Source: Methanobrevibacter wolinii SH (lineage in GTDB: Archaea; Methanobacteriota; Methanobacteria; Methanobacteriales; Methanobacteriaceae). From it: a stretch of DNA of 64,000 nt. A program made the translations under genes and the position numbers. Location of the stretch: the NCBI RefSeq assembly GCF_000621965.1, contig NZ_KK211377.1, positions 67,849-131,848 of the forward strand. The letters run 5' to 3'. Below the pieces are notes generated by a model. The model did not search any database and was not told the DNA's origin. It worked only from the letters and a program-made list of their open reading frames with translations. Below are positions 1-9,159 of the stretch, in pieces (position 1 is the first letter of the stretch; each line of letters opens with the position of its first letter).

Positions 1-93
1 AGTTTTAGAATGTTTATAGAATTTTATAAAAATTAGTTTTAATTTAGTTTTATATAAAAGATTATAAATTAATTATAATTTTTTATCATGTGT

Positions 94-570
94 TTAAAGA
101 ATATTTGCTGAACCCATATCTTCTTTAACAACATTTAAAACTGTTTGAGTATATGTTCTTTCTACACCTGGTTCTTTTAGCATACCTTTAATAAATACGT
201 CTAATTCATCAGTATCTCTGAATTTAGCAACAAGAATTGCATCATATTCTCCAGTAACGTCATAAATACCTACTACATTTTTATTATATGATATTTTTTC
301 TTCGAAGTTTTCAAGTTTGCCACCTTTAACTTTAACTCCAATAATACTTGTAAGTACAAATCCCAATTTTCTATGGTTTATTACTGGTGAAAATTTTTCA
401 ATTACTCCACTTTTAACCATTTTTTCAATACGATTATGTACAGTTCCTACAGAGATATTTAAATCCCTTGAAATCTGTCTGTAGGATACTCTAACATCCT
501 CATTAATTATTTTTAAAATTTTTTTATCAGTTTCATCTAACTTTATTATATCTGTATCATTTTTGTTCAT
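94..570 (-). CDS. Lrp/AsnC-family transcriptional regulator
   Basis: A 158-residue protein of the usual Lrp/AsnC size. Residues about 12-60 form the winged helix-turn-helix (LDETDKKIL, then RQISRDLNISVGTVHNRI), and about 65-150 form the RAM ligand-binding and oligomerisation domain, with the typical G-x-YDVTGEYDAI segment. The ATG is preceded by a GAGGG ribosome-binding site. It is transcribed toward the left window edge and away from trm1, separated by a 540-bp spacer. Such proteins are feast/famine regulators of amino-acid or energy metabolism; its targets and effector cannot be told here. Confidence 0.93.
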   Translation of the reverse strand: MNKNDTDIIKLDETDKKILKIINEDVRVSYRQISRDLNISVGTVHNRIEKMVKSGVIEKFSPVINHRKLGFVLTSIIGVKVKGGKLENFEEKISYNKNVVGIYDVTGEYDAILVAKFRDTDELDVFIKGMLKEPGVERTYTQTVLNVVKEDMGSANIL

Positions 571-1107
571 AAAAACCCTCGACCTTATTAAAAATTTAAA
601 AAATCTATAATTTTATTTTGATTTAATTTATTAATAAATCTTTCTTATTATCATGCTCTTATTTTGTTCATATATTAAAGTATTTTATTAATTTTTTCTT
701 ATGTTTATCTATTCTTTATTAGACATTTTCTTGTTATTTTTAATTTTATTTGTATTTTTCTTCTTTTACTACAATTAGTTTACTGTATAGTTTTTTAGTT
801 TATTTTTATAAGTTTTCACAATTTAATATTTAAATTTTTAATTATTATTGAAATTTTTCGTGTTTTTTTATTTTATTTATATTTTCAATTTTTTCAGTAT
901 TTTATAAATAATTTTTTAATATTTATAAAAATTTTTAGTTTATTACTTTTTTAATAAGGATACATTTATTTTGGTTTTTATATTTATTATAATAACTTTA
1001 AAGAAGATATGTTTTATTTAATTTTAATTTTATAAAATCTACTTATTTTTAAATTTAAAATAATCGTCTTTCGGTTTATTTCAATAAATTAATTGAATTT
1101 AGAATGT
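571..1107. other. A/T-rich spacer, no gene seen
   Basis: There is no open frame with coding character and no tRNA-like sequence. The only GC-containing stretch is CTTTCGGTTTATTTC at 1068-1082. A near-identical motif occurs at 32699-32715 upstream of the mvh operon. The spacer must hold the promoter of the Lrp-type gene (minus strand) and the 3' end of trm1. Confidence 0.5.
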
Positions 1108-2313
1108 TTACTTATTAGTAGTACTACTTAATTCTTTAATAACTTTTTTAATTTCCTGTAATGGAGCATCTGTTTTTATTGCTGTAGGACTAAAATGAGT
1201 TCTAAATGCATAGTATCCTTTTTTTTCTAGTTTTTCCATAGTTTTATCAATTTTGGGAGCACTTATTTTAAGGTTTTTAGAAATTACATGTACGTCATAA
1301 GAACTTGGATTTGTATCTGCTTCTGCTGCACATATTTTTAATAATTTTTCAATTTTATTATGTGTATTTAATTTTTTAACATTAAGAAGTTTTATCATAT
1401 GTTTTATATAATCTGAATCTTCTATTTTACCTAGCCACATTGGTCCGGCATGTATTAATTTTTCACCACATATGGGACAAGTATCTTTTAAGCTAGTTGC
1501 AAGTCCTATTGTTGATTCACGATAAAGACAATTTTTACAATGTGAAATATAACCTATATTTTCATTTATTGAATCATCAGTAGCTTTTGATCCTTTTTTA
1601 ATTAACATATAGATTCTCATATAATGTTCAGTACTGTGAGACATTTTGATTTCAATATATTTTTTATATTTTGCAAATGTAAGTGCTACAAATCCTGCAA
1701 GTATTCTTATTCCATTTTCATGACAGTATTCACTTTTATATGGTTTAGCATTATATTTTCTAATACATGGTGTTTTATATGTTCCACATAATGCAGAAGT
1801 ATCAGTTGCTGTAACACATAGTAAACTATTTCTTTTTATTGATGCTGCTGTTGAGTCAATAAAAAAACTTGGAGTACCAAAAGGATCAATATCTATAATA
1901 TCGAATCTACCACCATTATTTCTTAAAAAAATATTTGCTTCATGTTTATGTATTTCAAAATTATCTTCTTTAATTTCAATATTATTATTTTCAGCATTAA
2001 TTTTTGTAAATTCATTTGCTAAAGGATTAATATCGTTTACACAAACGTTTCCAATATTATCTATTTCTTTTTTATAACGAATACCTCGTATTCCACTTCC
2101 TCCAAAAACATCTCCAATATTTACATCCTTATTTAAAAGTTCTTGAAATGTTTGTATTGCAAGTATTGAAATGTCTCTATTAAATTCCATTTTTGGATTA
2201 TAAAAAACAGGTGCTTCGGATGAAACTTTTTCGAATTCTGGGAACTGGATTTTTACTAATCCTTCTTCAATGGTTTTAATATTACTTTCATCATAATTTA
2301 TATTTTCATCCAT
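1108..2313 (-). CDS. trm1: tRNA (guanine(26)-N2)-dimethyltransferase Trm1
   Basis: A 401-residue class I SAM-dependent methyltransferase that forms N2,N2-dimethylguanosine at position 26 of tRNA. The SAM-binding motif DVFGGSGIRGIRY lies at residues 68-80 and the catalytic DPFG motif of this family at 143-146. A C-terminal zinc ribbon has Cys259, Cys262, Cys279 and Cys282, followed by a basic winged-helix-like tail. Length is as expected for archaeal Trm1. The ATG follows GTGATAAA, a good Shine-Dalgarno sequence. It stands alone and is divergent from the downstream aminotransferase. Confidence 0.95.
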   Translation of the reverse strand: MDENINYDESNIKTIEEGLVKIQFPEFEKVSSEAPVFYNPKMEFNRDISILAIQTFQELLNKDVNIGDVFGGSGIRGIRYKKEIDNIGNVCVNDINPLANEFTKINAENNNIEIKEDNFEIHKHEANIFLRNNGGRFDIIDIDPFGTPSFFIDSTAASIKRNSLLCVTATDTSALCGTYKTPCIRKYNAKPYKSEYCHENGIRILAGFVALTFAKYKKYIEIKMSHSTEHYMRIYMLIKKGSKATDDSINENIGYISHCKNCLYRESTIGLATSLKDTCPICGEKLIHAGPMWLGKIEDSDYIKHMIKLLNVKKLNTHNKIEKLLKICAAEADTNPSSYDVHVISKNLKISAPKIDKTMEKLEKKGYYAFRTHFSPTAIKTDAPLQEIKKVIKELSSTTNK

Positions 2314-2398
2314 TTTATCACATTATAAAAATTTTAATAATTAAATAAATTGATTTATATATTATCTTATTAATAAATTATATTAGAATATTTAATTA

Positions 2399-2502
2399 TA
2401 TATGATTTAAAAATAATATTTATATAAATTTTTTATAGAGTTTATATGATTTGAAATATTCTCATATAAATTTTTTTATGGTATTTTAAGTTTATATGAT
2501 TT
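2399..2502 (+). repeat. Three spaced copies of TATATGATTT upstream of the aminotransferase gene
   Basis: The decamer TATATGATTT occurs at 2399-2408, 2443-2452 and 2493-2502, and a fourth weaker version (TATATGAATT) overlaps the start region. The intervals are 44 and 50 bp. It lies in the divergent spacer between trm1 and the DegT-type gene, so it could be a repeated regulator site; in such AT-rich DNA chance recurrence cannot be excluded. Confidence 0.4.
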
Positions 2503-2557
2503 TAATTAAATTATTATATACATTTTTTAAATCTATATGAATTATTTAGGTGATTTA

Positions 2558-3655
2558 ATGGCAAAAATTAATATTGCTAGTCCTATTATTGAACAAGAAG
2601 AAATTGATAATGTTGTTGAAGTTTTAAAATCTGGTATGATAGCACAAGGACCAAAAGTTACTGAATTTGAAAAAGAGTTTGCAAAATGGATTGGAACTGA
2701 TTATGGTATTGCAACTAATAATGGAACTAGTGCATTACATACTACTATGTTAGCATGTGGAATTGGTAAAGGAGATGAAGTAATTACTACTCCATTTACA
2801 TTTGCTGCTACTTCAAATGCTGCATTGTATGTTGGTGCTAGACCTGTATTTGTTGATATTGATGAAGATACTTTTAATTTAGACCCATCTAAAATTGAAG
2901 AGGCAATAACTGATAAAACAAAAGCAATTGTTGTTGTACAATTATATGGTCAATCAGCAGATATGGATCCAATATTAGAAATTGCTAAAAAACATGATTT
3001 ACTTGTAATTGAAGATGCTTGTCAAGCTCATGGTGCAAGTTATAAAGGTAAGAAAGTTGGAAGTATTGGTGATGTTGCATGTTTCAGTTTTTACCCAACT
3101 AAAAACATGACTACAAGTGAAGGTGGTATGATTACCACTAATAATAAGGAAATTGCAGAAAATGCTAGAATATTTAGAGCACATGGTTCTCCTGTAAAAT
3201 ATCATCATGATTATATTGGTTATAATTTTAGAATGACTGATATTGAAGCTGCAATTGGTCTTGCACAACTTAAAAAAGTTGATAAATTTGATGATATTAG
3301 AATTAAAAATGCTAAATATCTTGATGAAGGTTTAAAAGATGTTAAAGGAATCACTACTCCTGTAGTTGCTGATGGTTGTAAACATGTATACCATCAATAT
3401 ACTATTAAAGTAGATGGTGATAGAGATAAATGGATTGAATTCTTAAATGATCATGGTATTGGTTGTGGAATTTATTATCCTATTCCTTTATATAATCAGA
3501 AACTTTACAAAGATTTAGGTTATAATCAATCTTTACCTGTTACTGATAAAGTTGTTAAAGAAGTTATTTCCATTCCTGTACATCCAAGCTTATCTAAAGA
3601 AGATTTAGATACTGTTATTGATGTTTTAAAACAAGCTTCTGAAAAGTTATTATAA
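2558..3655 (+). CDS. DegT/DnrJ/EryC1/StrS-family aminotransferase
   Basis: A PLP-dependent aminotransferase of fold type I, 365 residues from the chosen start. Members transaminate keto-sugar nucleotides for surface polysaccharides or related products. The PLP-binding lysine is in [13 protein letters not shown] (Lys182), with the Asp/Gln pair in [10 protein letters not shown] (Asp153, Gln156) that contacts the cofactor ring. The ATG at 2558 is preferred over the upstream in-frame ATG at 2537 because GGTGAT sits just before it. No sugar nucleotidyltransferase or glycosyltransferase lies nearby, so the substrate is unknown. Confidence 0.9.
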   Translation: MAKINIASPIIEQEEIDNVVEVLKSGMIAQGPKVTEFEKEFAKWIGTDYGIATNNGTSALHTTMLACGIGKGDEVITTPFTFAATSNAALYVGARPVFVDIDEDTFNLDPSKIEEAITDKTKAIVVVQLYGQSADMDPILEIAKKHDLLVIEDACQAHGASYKGKKVGSIGDVACFSFYPTKNMTTSEGGMITTNNKEIAENARIFRAHGSPVKYHHDYIGYNFRMTDIEAAIGLAQLKKVDKFDDIRIKNAKYLDEGLKDVKGITTPVVADGCKHVYHQYTIKVDGDRDKWIEFLNDHGIGCGIYYPIPLYNQKLYKDLGYNQSLPVTDKVVKEVISIPVHPSLSKEDLDTVIDVLKQASEKLL

Positions 3656-3656
3656 G

Positions 3657-3677
3657 CTAGTTTTTACTAGTTTTTTT
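3657..3677 (+). terminator. Hairpin plus T-run after the aminotransferase gene
   Basis: CTAGT at 3657-3661 pairs with ACTAG at 3666-3670 around a TTTT loop and is followed by seven T. The stem is short, but the position directly after the stop codon and the U-tract fit a transcription terminator. Confidence 0.5.
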
Positions 3678-4095
3678 AATTTTTCATCTTTTTTTTATTC
3701 TTTCAATATTTTTTTAATTTTAAAAATGAGTTTATTTTAAATATTTTTGCTTTTAAATTTTGAATTTTTTTATTTTTTAATTTTAAAAATATGAAAAATT
3801 AGTTTATTTAATAAAATTTTATTTATCTAATATATCTATTTTAAAATTAGAAAGAAATTTTTATCTTAAATTTAATTTCAAGAATCTGATTTTAGTAAAT
3901 TATTTAGATATTTTAAATTCTACTTTAATTATATAAATATTGTTTTTTTAAAGATTATAAATATTGTTTTTATTTAAAAATAAGTTGTTGAAAACCTCTA
4001 TTTAAGAATTTAAATTTAATTTATTTAATTTTAAGATAAATTCTTATTTTTTTAATTTAAGGATTTCAACGAAAAAATGTTTATTTTATAAGTGA
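3671..4095. repeat. Spacer with an imperfect long inverted repeat at 3987-4070
   Basis: No gene is seen. GTTGAAA at 3987-3993 is the reverse complement of TTTCAAC at 4064-4070, and inside this pair TTAAGAATTTA faces TAAATTCTTA, giving an interrupted stem over about 84 bp. It lies just past the 3' end of the minus-strand thiamine-binding-type gene and could act as its terminator or be a degraded repeat element. Confidence 0.4.
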
Positions 4096-4401
4096 TTAGT
4101 GTAACATATCATTTACTGTTTTTACTTTTGCATCTAAGGTTCTGTTTTCTTGATCTCTTCTATCATCAACTTTAATAACAGTATATACTCTTCCAATACC
4201 TGTTTTAAAAATTTCTTCTTGAGCCGTAGCAATTGCATCATATAATTCTTTTAAATTATTTGCTTCTATTTGAGTTCCCATTCCTGTTAATTGATAATTT
4301 AATCCAGAATCTTTAATTGATTGTACAGCAGCAGTAACATATTCTTTACATTCTGTGTCATCTGCTCCAACAGGTAATATTGCAAAATCACATGTAATCA
4401 T
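4096..4401 (-). CDS. Thiamine-binding-type UPF0045 protein (MTH1187 family)
   Basis: A 101-residue single-domain protein of the MTH1187/YkoF-like family, which has a ferredoxin-like fold and forms tetramers; related members bind thiamine or its pyrimidine. Family features are the N-terminal CDFAILPVG strand, the TGMGTQIEA strand (about residues 40-48) and the GIGRVYTVIKVDDRRD strand near residue 70-85. A GGAGAG ribosome-binding site precedes the ATG. No thiamine transport or synthesis gene is adjacent, so the role remains general. Confidence 0.88.
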   Translation of the reverse strand: MITCDFAILPVGADDTECKEYVTAAVQSIKDSGLNYQLTGMGTQIEANNLKELYDAIATAQEEIFKTGIGRVYTVIKVDDRRDQENRTLDAKVKTVNDMLH

Positions 4402-4583
4402 TTTATTCTCTCCATAATTAATTTATTTAAAAACTTTTTTAATTAAAAATTATTATTGTAATATTAATTAAAAAGTTAATTTTTATAGTTTAATATATAT
4501 TTTATAAAAGTTTTAAATTTTCTATTAAATCTTTAATTAAATAAATAATTAATTTTATTAATTTTAAAAGATAATTTTTTAGT

Positions 4584-5438
4584 ATGGTAAAAATAGATAA
4601 AGATGAATTTAATCAAAAAATATTCAAACGTATCTATAAGTTAATTGATGAGTATACTTTGGTTAATGAGAATGAACGTATTGCAGTAGCATTATCTGGT
4701 GGTAAAGATAGTGTTTTAACACTTCATGCTTTAAGTTCTTATAGAAAAATATGTGGATTTGATTTTGATCTTGTTGCCATTGCAGTTGATGAAGGAATTG
4801 AAGGTTATCGAGCATCTGGAATTTCTTCAGCAGTAAATAATGCTAAATTATGTAATGTCCCATTAATACAAGAATCATTTAAAGATAACTTTGAATATAA
4901 TTTAGATGATATTTATACAAATTTTAAAAGTGCATGTATTCCTTGTGGAGTTTTTAGAAGACATATTCTAAATAAAGCAGCTTATGATTGGGGTGCTGAT
5001 AAAATAGCTACTGGTCATAATCTTGATGATGAAATTCAATCATTTCTTATGAGTTTTGCTCGTGGAGATACTCTTAAATTTTCTAAATTTGGACCAGAAC
5101 TTAGTAGAATTCATCCTAAACTTGTGCCACGTATAAAACCATTATGGAATACACCTGAAAAAGAAGTTGGTTTATGGGCTATAATGAATGATATTGATAT
5201 ACATCTTGCAGAATGTCCTTATTCTTCTTTATCATTAAGATCTAAAATTAAAGGATTTTTAAATGATGTTGAAAATAAAAATCCTGGAATTAAAGAAAAT
5301 ATTTTATCTTCATTTATAAAATCTTTAGATGTTGAAGATTCTATACCTAAATTATATGAATGTGAAAGATGTGGTGAACCTACTTCTTCTAATATATGTA
5401 AAGCATGTGAAATTGTTGAATTGTTAAACAATAATTAA
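4584..5438 (+). CDS. TtuA/NcsA (CTU1)-family tRNA 2-thiolation protein, lacking the N-terminal zinc finger
   Basis: An ATP-pyrophosphatase that adenylates and thiolates tRNA uridine. The P-loop SGGKDS is at residues 38-43. Cys118, Cys121 (in CIPCG) and Cys211 (in AECPYS) match the three cluster/catalytic cysteines of TtuA. GHNLDDE is at 144-150, and a C-terminal zinc ribbon has Cys260, Cys263, Cys272 and Cys275. Usual members also begin with a four-ligand zinc finger; here the protein starts directly with the helix before the catalytic domain, and an in-frame TAA a few codons upstream rules out a longer start. No clear ribosome-binding site is visible. Confidence 0.88.
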   Translation: MVKIDKDEFNQKIFKRIYKLIDEYTLVNENERIAVALSGGKDSVLTLHALSSYRKICGFDFDLVAIAVDEGIEGYRASGISSAVNNAKLCNVPLIQESFKDNFEYNLDDIYTNFKSACIPCGVFRRHILNKAAYDWGADKIATGHNLDDEIQSFLMSFARGDTLKFSKFGPELSRIHPKLVPRIKPLWNTPEKEVGLWAIMNDIDIHLAECPYSSLSLRSKIKGFLNDVENKNPGIKENILSSFIKSLDVEDSIPKLYECERCGEPTSSNICKACEIVELLNNN

Positions 5439-5601
5439 AGTTTATATAAAATTTTGCTTTTTAAATATTATTAAATAAATTATTTCTATTTTAATTTTTT
5501 TGAGATTTTTCTTAATATGTTTTAATCTTTTTGAATTAAAATAGTTTAATTTTTATATTTAAAGATTTAAATTATTATTAGTGGTTTATATTAGGGATAT
5601 T

Positions 5602-6417
5602 ATGGATGATAAATTAAAAGTTCACGTTTTACATACTGGTCAAGTTGTAGTAGATAAAGCTTTACCATTTAGAAATAAATCTTTAAATCCTTTTGCTTAT
5701 ACTGGTTTACTTAGAAATAAATCTAATAAAATTAAGTTACCAGTCTCAGTATATTTAATTGAACATCCAAGGGGTAATGTTCTTGTGGATACTGGATGGT
5801 CTAAAGCTGTTAGAGGAGATTATAAAAAACATTTACCAATGAAAGGATATTTAGCTAGTAAACCTATACTTCCACCAGGAGAAAATATTACTGAACAATT
5901 AGATAAATTAGGTATTAATAAATTACAATTTATTGTTTTAACTCATATGCATGTTGATCATGTTGATGCTTTAAGTGAAGTTCAAGATTATGCTGAATTT
6001 GTTCTTGTTTCTCGTGATGAATTAAAATCTGCTAATAATGGTGGTGGAAGGTATATAAAAGAACTTTGGCAAAATACTATTTTTGATAGATTTGATTGGA
6101 ATGGTGAAATGGGACCTTATTTCAAATCTTATGATGTTTTCCGTGATGGTAAAATTAATTTAATATATCTTCCAGGTCATACTACTGGTTCAACAGGAGT
6201 TCTTATTAAAAATAATGGTAAATTTGTTTTTATTACTGGTGATGCTGCATATGCTAAAGAATCTTGGGAAAAATTTGAATTACCTAGTATAGTTAATGAT
6301 AGAGATAGAACTTTAAGATGTTTAAAGTATATTAATAAGTTAAGTAAAGCTGATAATTGTATTGAGATATTAGCAAGTCATGATCCTGATGTTAAACCTC
6401 ATGTTGTTGAATTTTAG
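5602..6417 (+). CDS. MBL-fold metallo-hydrolase (lactonase-like)
   Basis: A metallo-beta-lactamase-fold hydrolase of 271 residues. The metal-binding HxHxDH motif is THMHVDHVD (His115, His117, Asp119, His120 from the chosen start), with further ligands expected in LPGHTTGS, GDAAYAKE and ASHDPD near the C-terminus. The fold resembles N-acyl-homoserine lactonases, but the substrate cannot be inferred. The ATG at 5602 follows AGGGAT and is preferred over the in-frame GTG at 5581. The next gene starts 8 bp after the stop, so the two are probably co-transcribed. Confidence 0.87.
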   Translation: MDDKLKVHVLHTGQVVVDKALPFRNKSLNPFAYTGLLRNKSNKIKLPVSVYLIEHPRGNVLVDTGWSKAVRGDYKKHLPMKGYLASKPILPPGENITEQLDKLGINKLQFIVLTHMHVDHVDALSEVQDYAEFVLVSRDELKSANNGGGRYIKELWQNTIFDRFDWNGEMGPYFKSYDVFRDGKINLIYLPGHTTGSTGVLIKNNGKFVFITGDAAYAKESWEKFELPSIVNDRDRTLRCLKYINKLSKADNCIEILASHDPDVKPHVVEF

Positions 6418-6425
6418 GTGTATTT

Positions 6426-6671
6426 ATGGATAAAGATAAACGAAAATATATTTTCCTATTAATTATTTTAGCTATTTTATTTGTTATTGTAATTGAGAAA
6501 TATTCATTTAATATTCATACTTATGATATTTTAATTGATTTAATTCTTGTTTTAATAGTTATTTATGCATTTTATGACTTCTATAAAAATAAGGATAAAA
6601 GAAAACTTGAAAAAGAGTCTAAAAAATCAAAATCTAAATCATCTACAAAAAATATTAAAGCTAAAAAATAA
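6426..6671 (+). CDS. Small two-span membrane protein with lysine-rich tail
   Basis: An 81-residue protein with hydrophobic segments at about residues 8-23 and 33-51, followed by a very basic Lys/Ser-rich C-terminal tail (about 53-81), presumably cytoplasmic. The GGTG of the preceding stop region serves as ribosome-binding site, and the 8-bp gap suggests translation coupled to the metallo-hydrolase. I do not recognise a family. Confidence 0.65.
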   Translation: MDKDKRKYIFLLIILAILFVIVIEKYSFNIHTYDILIDLILVLIVIYAFYDFYKNKDKRKLEKESKKSKSKSSTKNIKAKK

Positions 6672-6723
6672 TCTCTTATTTTTTTATAATTTTAAATATT
6701 AATCTTATTTTACAAAATTTAGT

Positions 6724-6975
6724 TTTTTTAGAAAAATAGCTTAGTAAGTTTAGTTTTTTTTATATTATGTTTGGTTTTTTTTTAGAAAGTTTAAAATAAT
6801 TTATACTTATTTAAATTTAGAAATAAACTCTTTTTTAGAGAAATAGTTTAGTAAGTTTATTTTTTATATTATGTTTGGTTTTTTTTTAGAGAAATAGTTT
6901 AGTAAGTTTATTTTTTATATTATGTTTAGTTTTTTTTAGAGAAATAGTTTAGTAAGTTTAGTTTTTTTATAATAT
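6724..6975. repeat. Five-unit degenerate tandem repeat, period about 50-53 bp
   Basis: Units begin with TTTTTTAGA at 6724, about 6778, 6831, 6882 and 6932. The last three are nearly identical and carry the core GAGAAATAGTTTAGTAAG followed by TTTATTTTTTATATTATG. The array fills the space between the small membrane protein and the 3' end of the minus-strand CNNM-type gene. It has no spacers, so it is not a CRISPR array. Confidence 0.8.
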
Positions 6976-6997
6976 AAAATTTAGATAAAGAATTTTA

Positions 6998-8347
6998 TTA
7001 TTCTTTATCTTCATTTTCATCTTCTGTGTTTTCTTCGGTTTTTTCAGGTTCTACAATATCAATTAAGATTTTATCAATTTGATTTCCATCCATTTCAAGA
7101 ACTTCAAAGTAATATTTGTCCCAATGGAATTTTTCTCCTTTTACAGGTATTTTTTCAAGATAACTTAGTATGAATCCTGCAATTGTTGAGAAATCATCTT
7201 CTTCTTCATTTGGTAATTCCTCATTAATGTCAAAGAGTTCTTTAAACCTATCAATTGTGATTCTACCATCAAGTAACCAAGAGTGATTTCTTATTTTTAT
7301 TGCTTTTGGATCATCCATTTCATCTATACCTGGAATATCTCCAACAATTCCTTCAAGTAAATCATTTAAGGTAATTAAACCAAGTACTGTACCAAATTCA
7401 TCTACAACAAGAGCCATATGTACATATGTTTTATTTTTCTTAAATTTTTCAAGAAGTTCCATTGATTGAAGATTATCTGGAATTACAAGTGGATTTTTTA
7501 GGATTTTATGTATATCAGTTGAATTTTTATCATCAAACATACGACCTAATATATCTTTTGCTTGAACAACACCAATAAAATCATCTAATTCTCCTCTTGC
7601 TACTGGGAAAATTGAACGTTTACTTTCAATGATTTTTCTTTGATTTTCTTCATTTGAATCATCAAGATCTAACCAAACAATTTCATTTCTTGGTGTCATA
7701 ATCATATCAACTTTTTGAGCATCAAGACGGAAAACTCTTTGAATTATTGTTTGTTCTTCTTTCTCAATGGTTCCTTCTTCAATTCCCTCTTCAATTAATA
7801 AATTAACTTCTTCTTCTGTAACTTCATGTTTTTTTGCATCATTTTGTCCAATGAGTCTTAAAAACACATTAGTGGATATTGTTAATAAATGTACAATTGG
7901 TGAAGTAACTCGTGATAATACATCCATTGATTTTGCAATTTTAACAGATATTCCTTCAGGATCATTAAGTGCAATTTGTTTAGGTGCTATTTCACCTATT
8001 ACTAATGTAATATATGTTGTAATAAATACAATTAGAATATAACTTATTGGATATGCATGAGGTATATAAGGACTTAAGTATTCTGCTAGTGGTTTTGATA
8101 ATGCTGCACCACCAACTACACCTAAAATAATGTTTATGACTGTAATTCCTATTTGTACAGTTGAAAGGAAGTTAGTTGAGTCATTATACAATTTGATTGC
8201 TGTTTTTGCTCCTCTAACATTATCTTGTTCGAGTTTCTGAAGTTTAATTTTTCTTGACGATACAATAGCTAATTCTGCCATTGTTAATATACCATTAATA
8301 ATAATTAATATTAATATTATGATAATTTCTATTATTTCTTTAATCAT
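6998..8347 (-). CDS. CNNM/CorC-type (hemolysin-family) membrane protein with CBS pair
   Basis: A 449-residue protein with the classic order: DUF21 membrane domain (about residues 1-190, several hydrophobic spans, including ILILIIINGILTMAELAIVSS), a CBS pair (about 205-330, starting near MTPRNEIVWLD), and the CorC_HlyC domain (about 345-430). The last 20 residues are strongly acidic. Homologues are implicated in magnesium or other cation efflux. An AAGGTAT ribosome-binding site precedes the ATG. It is followed on the same strand only by the tandem repeat. Confidence 0.93.
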   Translation of the reverse strand: MIKEIIEIIIILILIIINGILTMAELAIVSSRKIKLQKLEQDNVRGAKTAIKLYNDSTNFLSTVQIGITVINIILGVVGGAALSKPLAEYLSPYIPHAYPISYILIVFITTYITLVIGEIAPKQIALNDPEGISVKIAKSMDVLSRVTSPIVHLLTISTNVFLRLIGQNDAKKHEVTEEEVNLLIEEGIEEGTIEKEEQTIIQRVFRLDAQKVDMIMTPRNEIVWLDLDDSNEENQRKIIESKRSIFPVARGELDDFIGVVQAKDILGRMFDDKNSTDIHKILKNPLVIPDNLQSMELLEKFKKNKTYVHMALVVDEFGTVLGLITLNDLLEGIVGDIPGIDEMDDPKAIKIRNHSWLLDGRITIDRFKELFDINEELPNEEEDDFSTIAGFILSYLEKIPVKGEKFHWDKYYFEVLEMDGNQIDKILIDIVEPEKTEENTEDENEDKE

Positions 8348-8444
8348 TTCGATACCTTATAAAAAAATAAATTTTTTAGTTTTTAATTAAATGATTATTA
8401 TAAATCACTTTTAAATATTTTAATTGTGAGTTTTAATTAGATTT

Positions 8445-8657
8445 TTATAAATCACTTGCTTTTTGAAAACCTTTAAATCCGTGAATTTCTTCTTGCATGT
8501 CTTGTACTGCTTTTGATGCTTCTTCTCTTGTGTTAACTTTTTTAAATATTCTTCTTTCTTTAACTTTTAGTACTTTACCACAAACACATTTTCTTGTGTT
8601 TTGTCCTTTTTTTGCATAAAGTACTCTTCCACAATCACATCTAAAGATTAAGTACAT
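8445..8657 (-). CDS. DUF1922 zinc-ribbon protein
   Basis: A 70-residue protein with two CxC-type knuckles (CDCG and CVCG) that should bind one zinc ion, as in the small archaeal DUF1922 family. The start at 8657 (MYLIFRCDCG) is preferred because the upstream in-frame GTG at 8666 is part of the AAGGTGAATTC ribosome-binding site. Function is unknown. It lies 97 bp upstream of the CNNM-type gene on the same strand and may share its transcript. Confidence 0.85.
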   Translation of the reverse strand: MYLIFRCDCGRVLYAKKGQNTRKCVCGKVLKVKERRIFKKVNTREEASKAVQDMQEEIHGFKGFQKASDL

Positions 8658-9143
8658 TGAATTCACCTTTTAATTATTTCAAATAAATAATTCCTTTAAT
8701 CTTTTATTTTTTTAAAATTATAATATTGTTTATATATTGCTATTTCATATTATTAATGTTTTAGAAAACTTTATATGTTTTATTATTTTTAAAATAAAAA
8801 TTTAAAAAATAGTGATTTATTTTATTTTATATTTTGTTTAAAATCTATTAATTTCATTATATTTTTATATATTTTACATGATTTTTATTATATATTTGTT
8901 TTATTATTTAATATATCTTTAATTTTTTATTTTCTATTTTCTTAATTATTTTTATATAATAAATTTAAAATTGTACTTTTAATTTTTAACTGTTTTTATT
9001 AATTTGAATTTTTTTTAAAATTAGAATATAATCTTTTTTTAGTTAAAAAAAGGATTTTTATTGGTGTGTATTTGTAGATTATATTCCAAATGTTGGGGAG
9101 TAGGTGTAAAACGAAACTCTCTATTTTTTGGTGTATTTGTAGA
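8658..9143. other. A/T-rich spacer holding a duplicated traB 3' end
   Basis: Apart from the direct repeat described at 9066-9159, the stretch is A/T-only DNA without coding character. It should contain the promoter of the DUF1922 gene and the termination region of the minus-strand TraB-family gene. Confidence 0.5.
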
Positions 9144-9159
9144 TTATATTCCAAATGTT
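9066..9159. repeat. 29-bp perfect direct repeat covering the traB stop region
   Basis: Positions 9066-9094 and 9131-9159 are identical over 29 bp (core AGATTATATTCCAAATGTT). The right copy contains the last five codons and stop of the minus-strand TraB-family gene; the left copy is a duplicate lying 65 bp beyond. Between them is a GC-richer insert (9095-9130) with GGGGAGTAGG and AAACGAAACTC. Confidence 0.85.

Noticed and set aside
2537-3655. Horizontal transfer of a surface-polysaccharide island around the DegT aminotransferase
   Set aside because: The gene is alone, has base and codon use like its neighbours, and is flanked by housekeeping genes without mobile-element traces.
6724-6975. Possible CRISPR array
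   Set aside because: The units are contiguous with no unique spacers of constant length, and there are no cas genes anywhere in the window.
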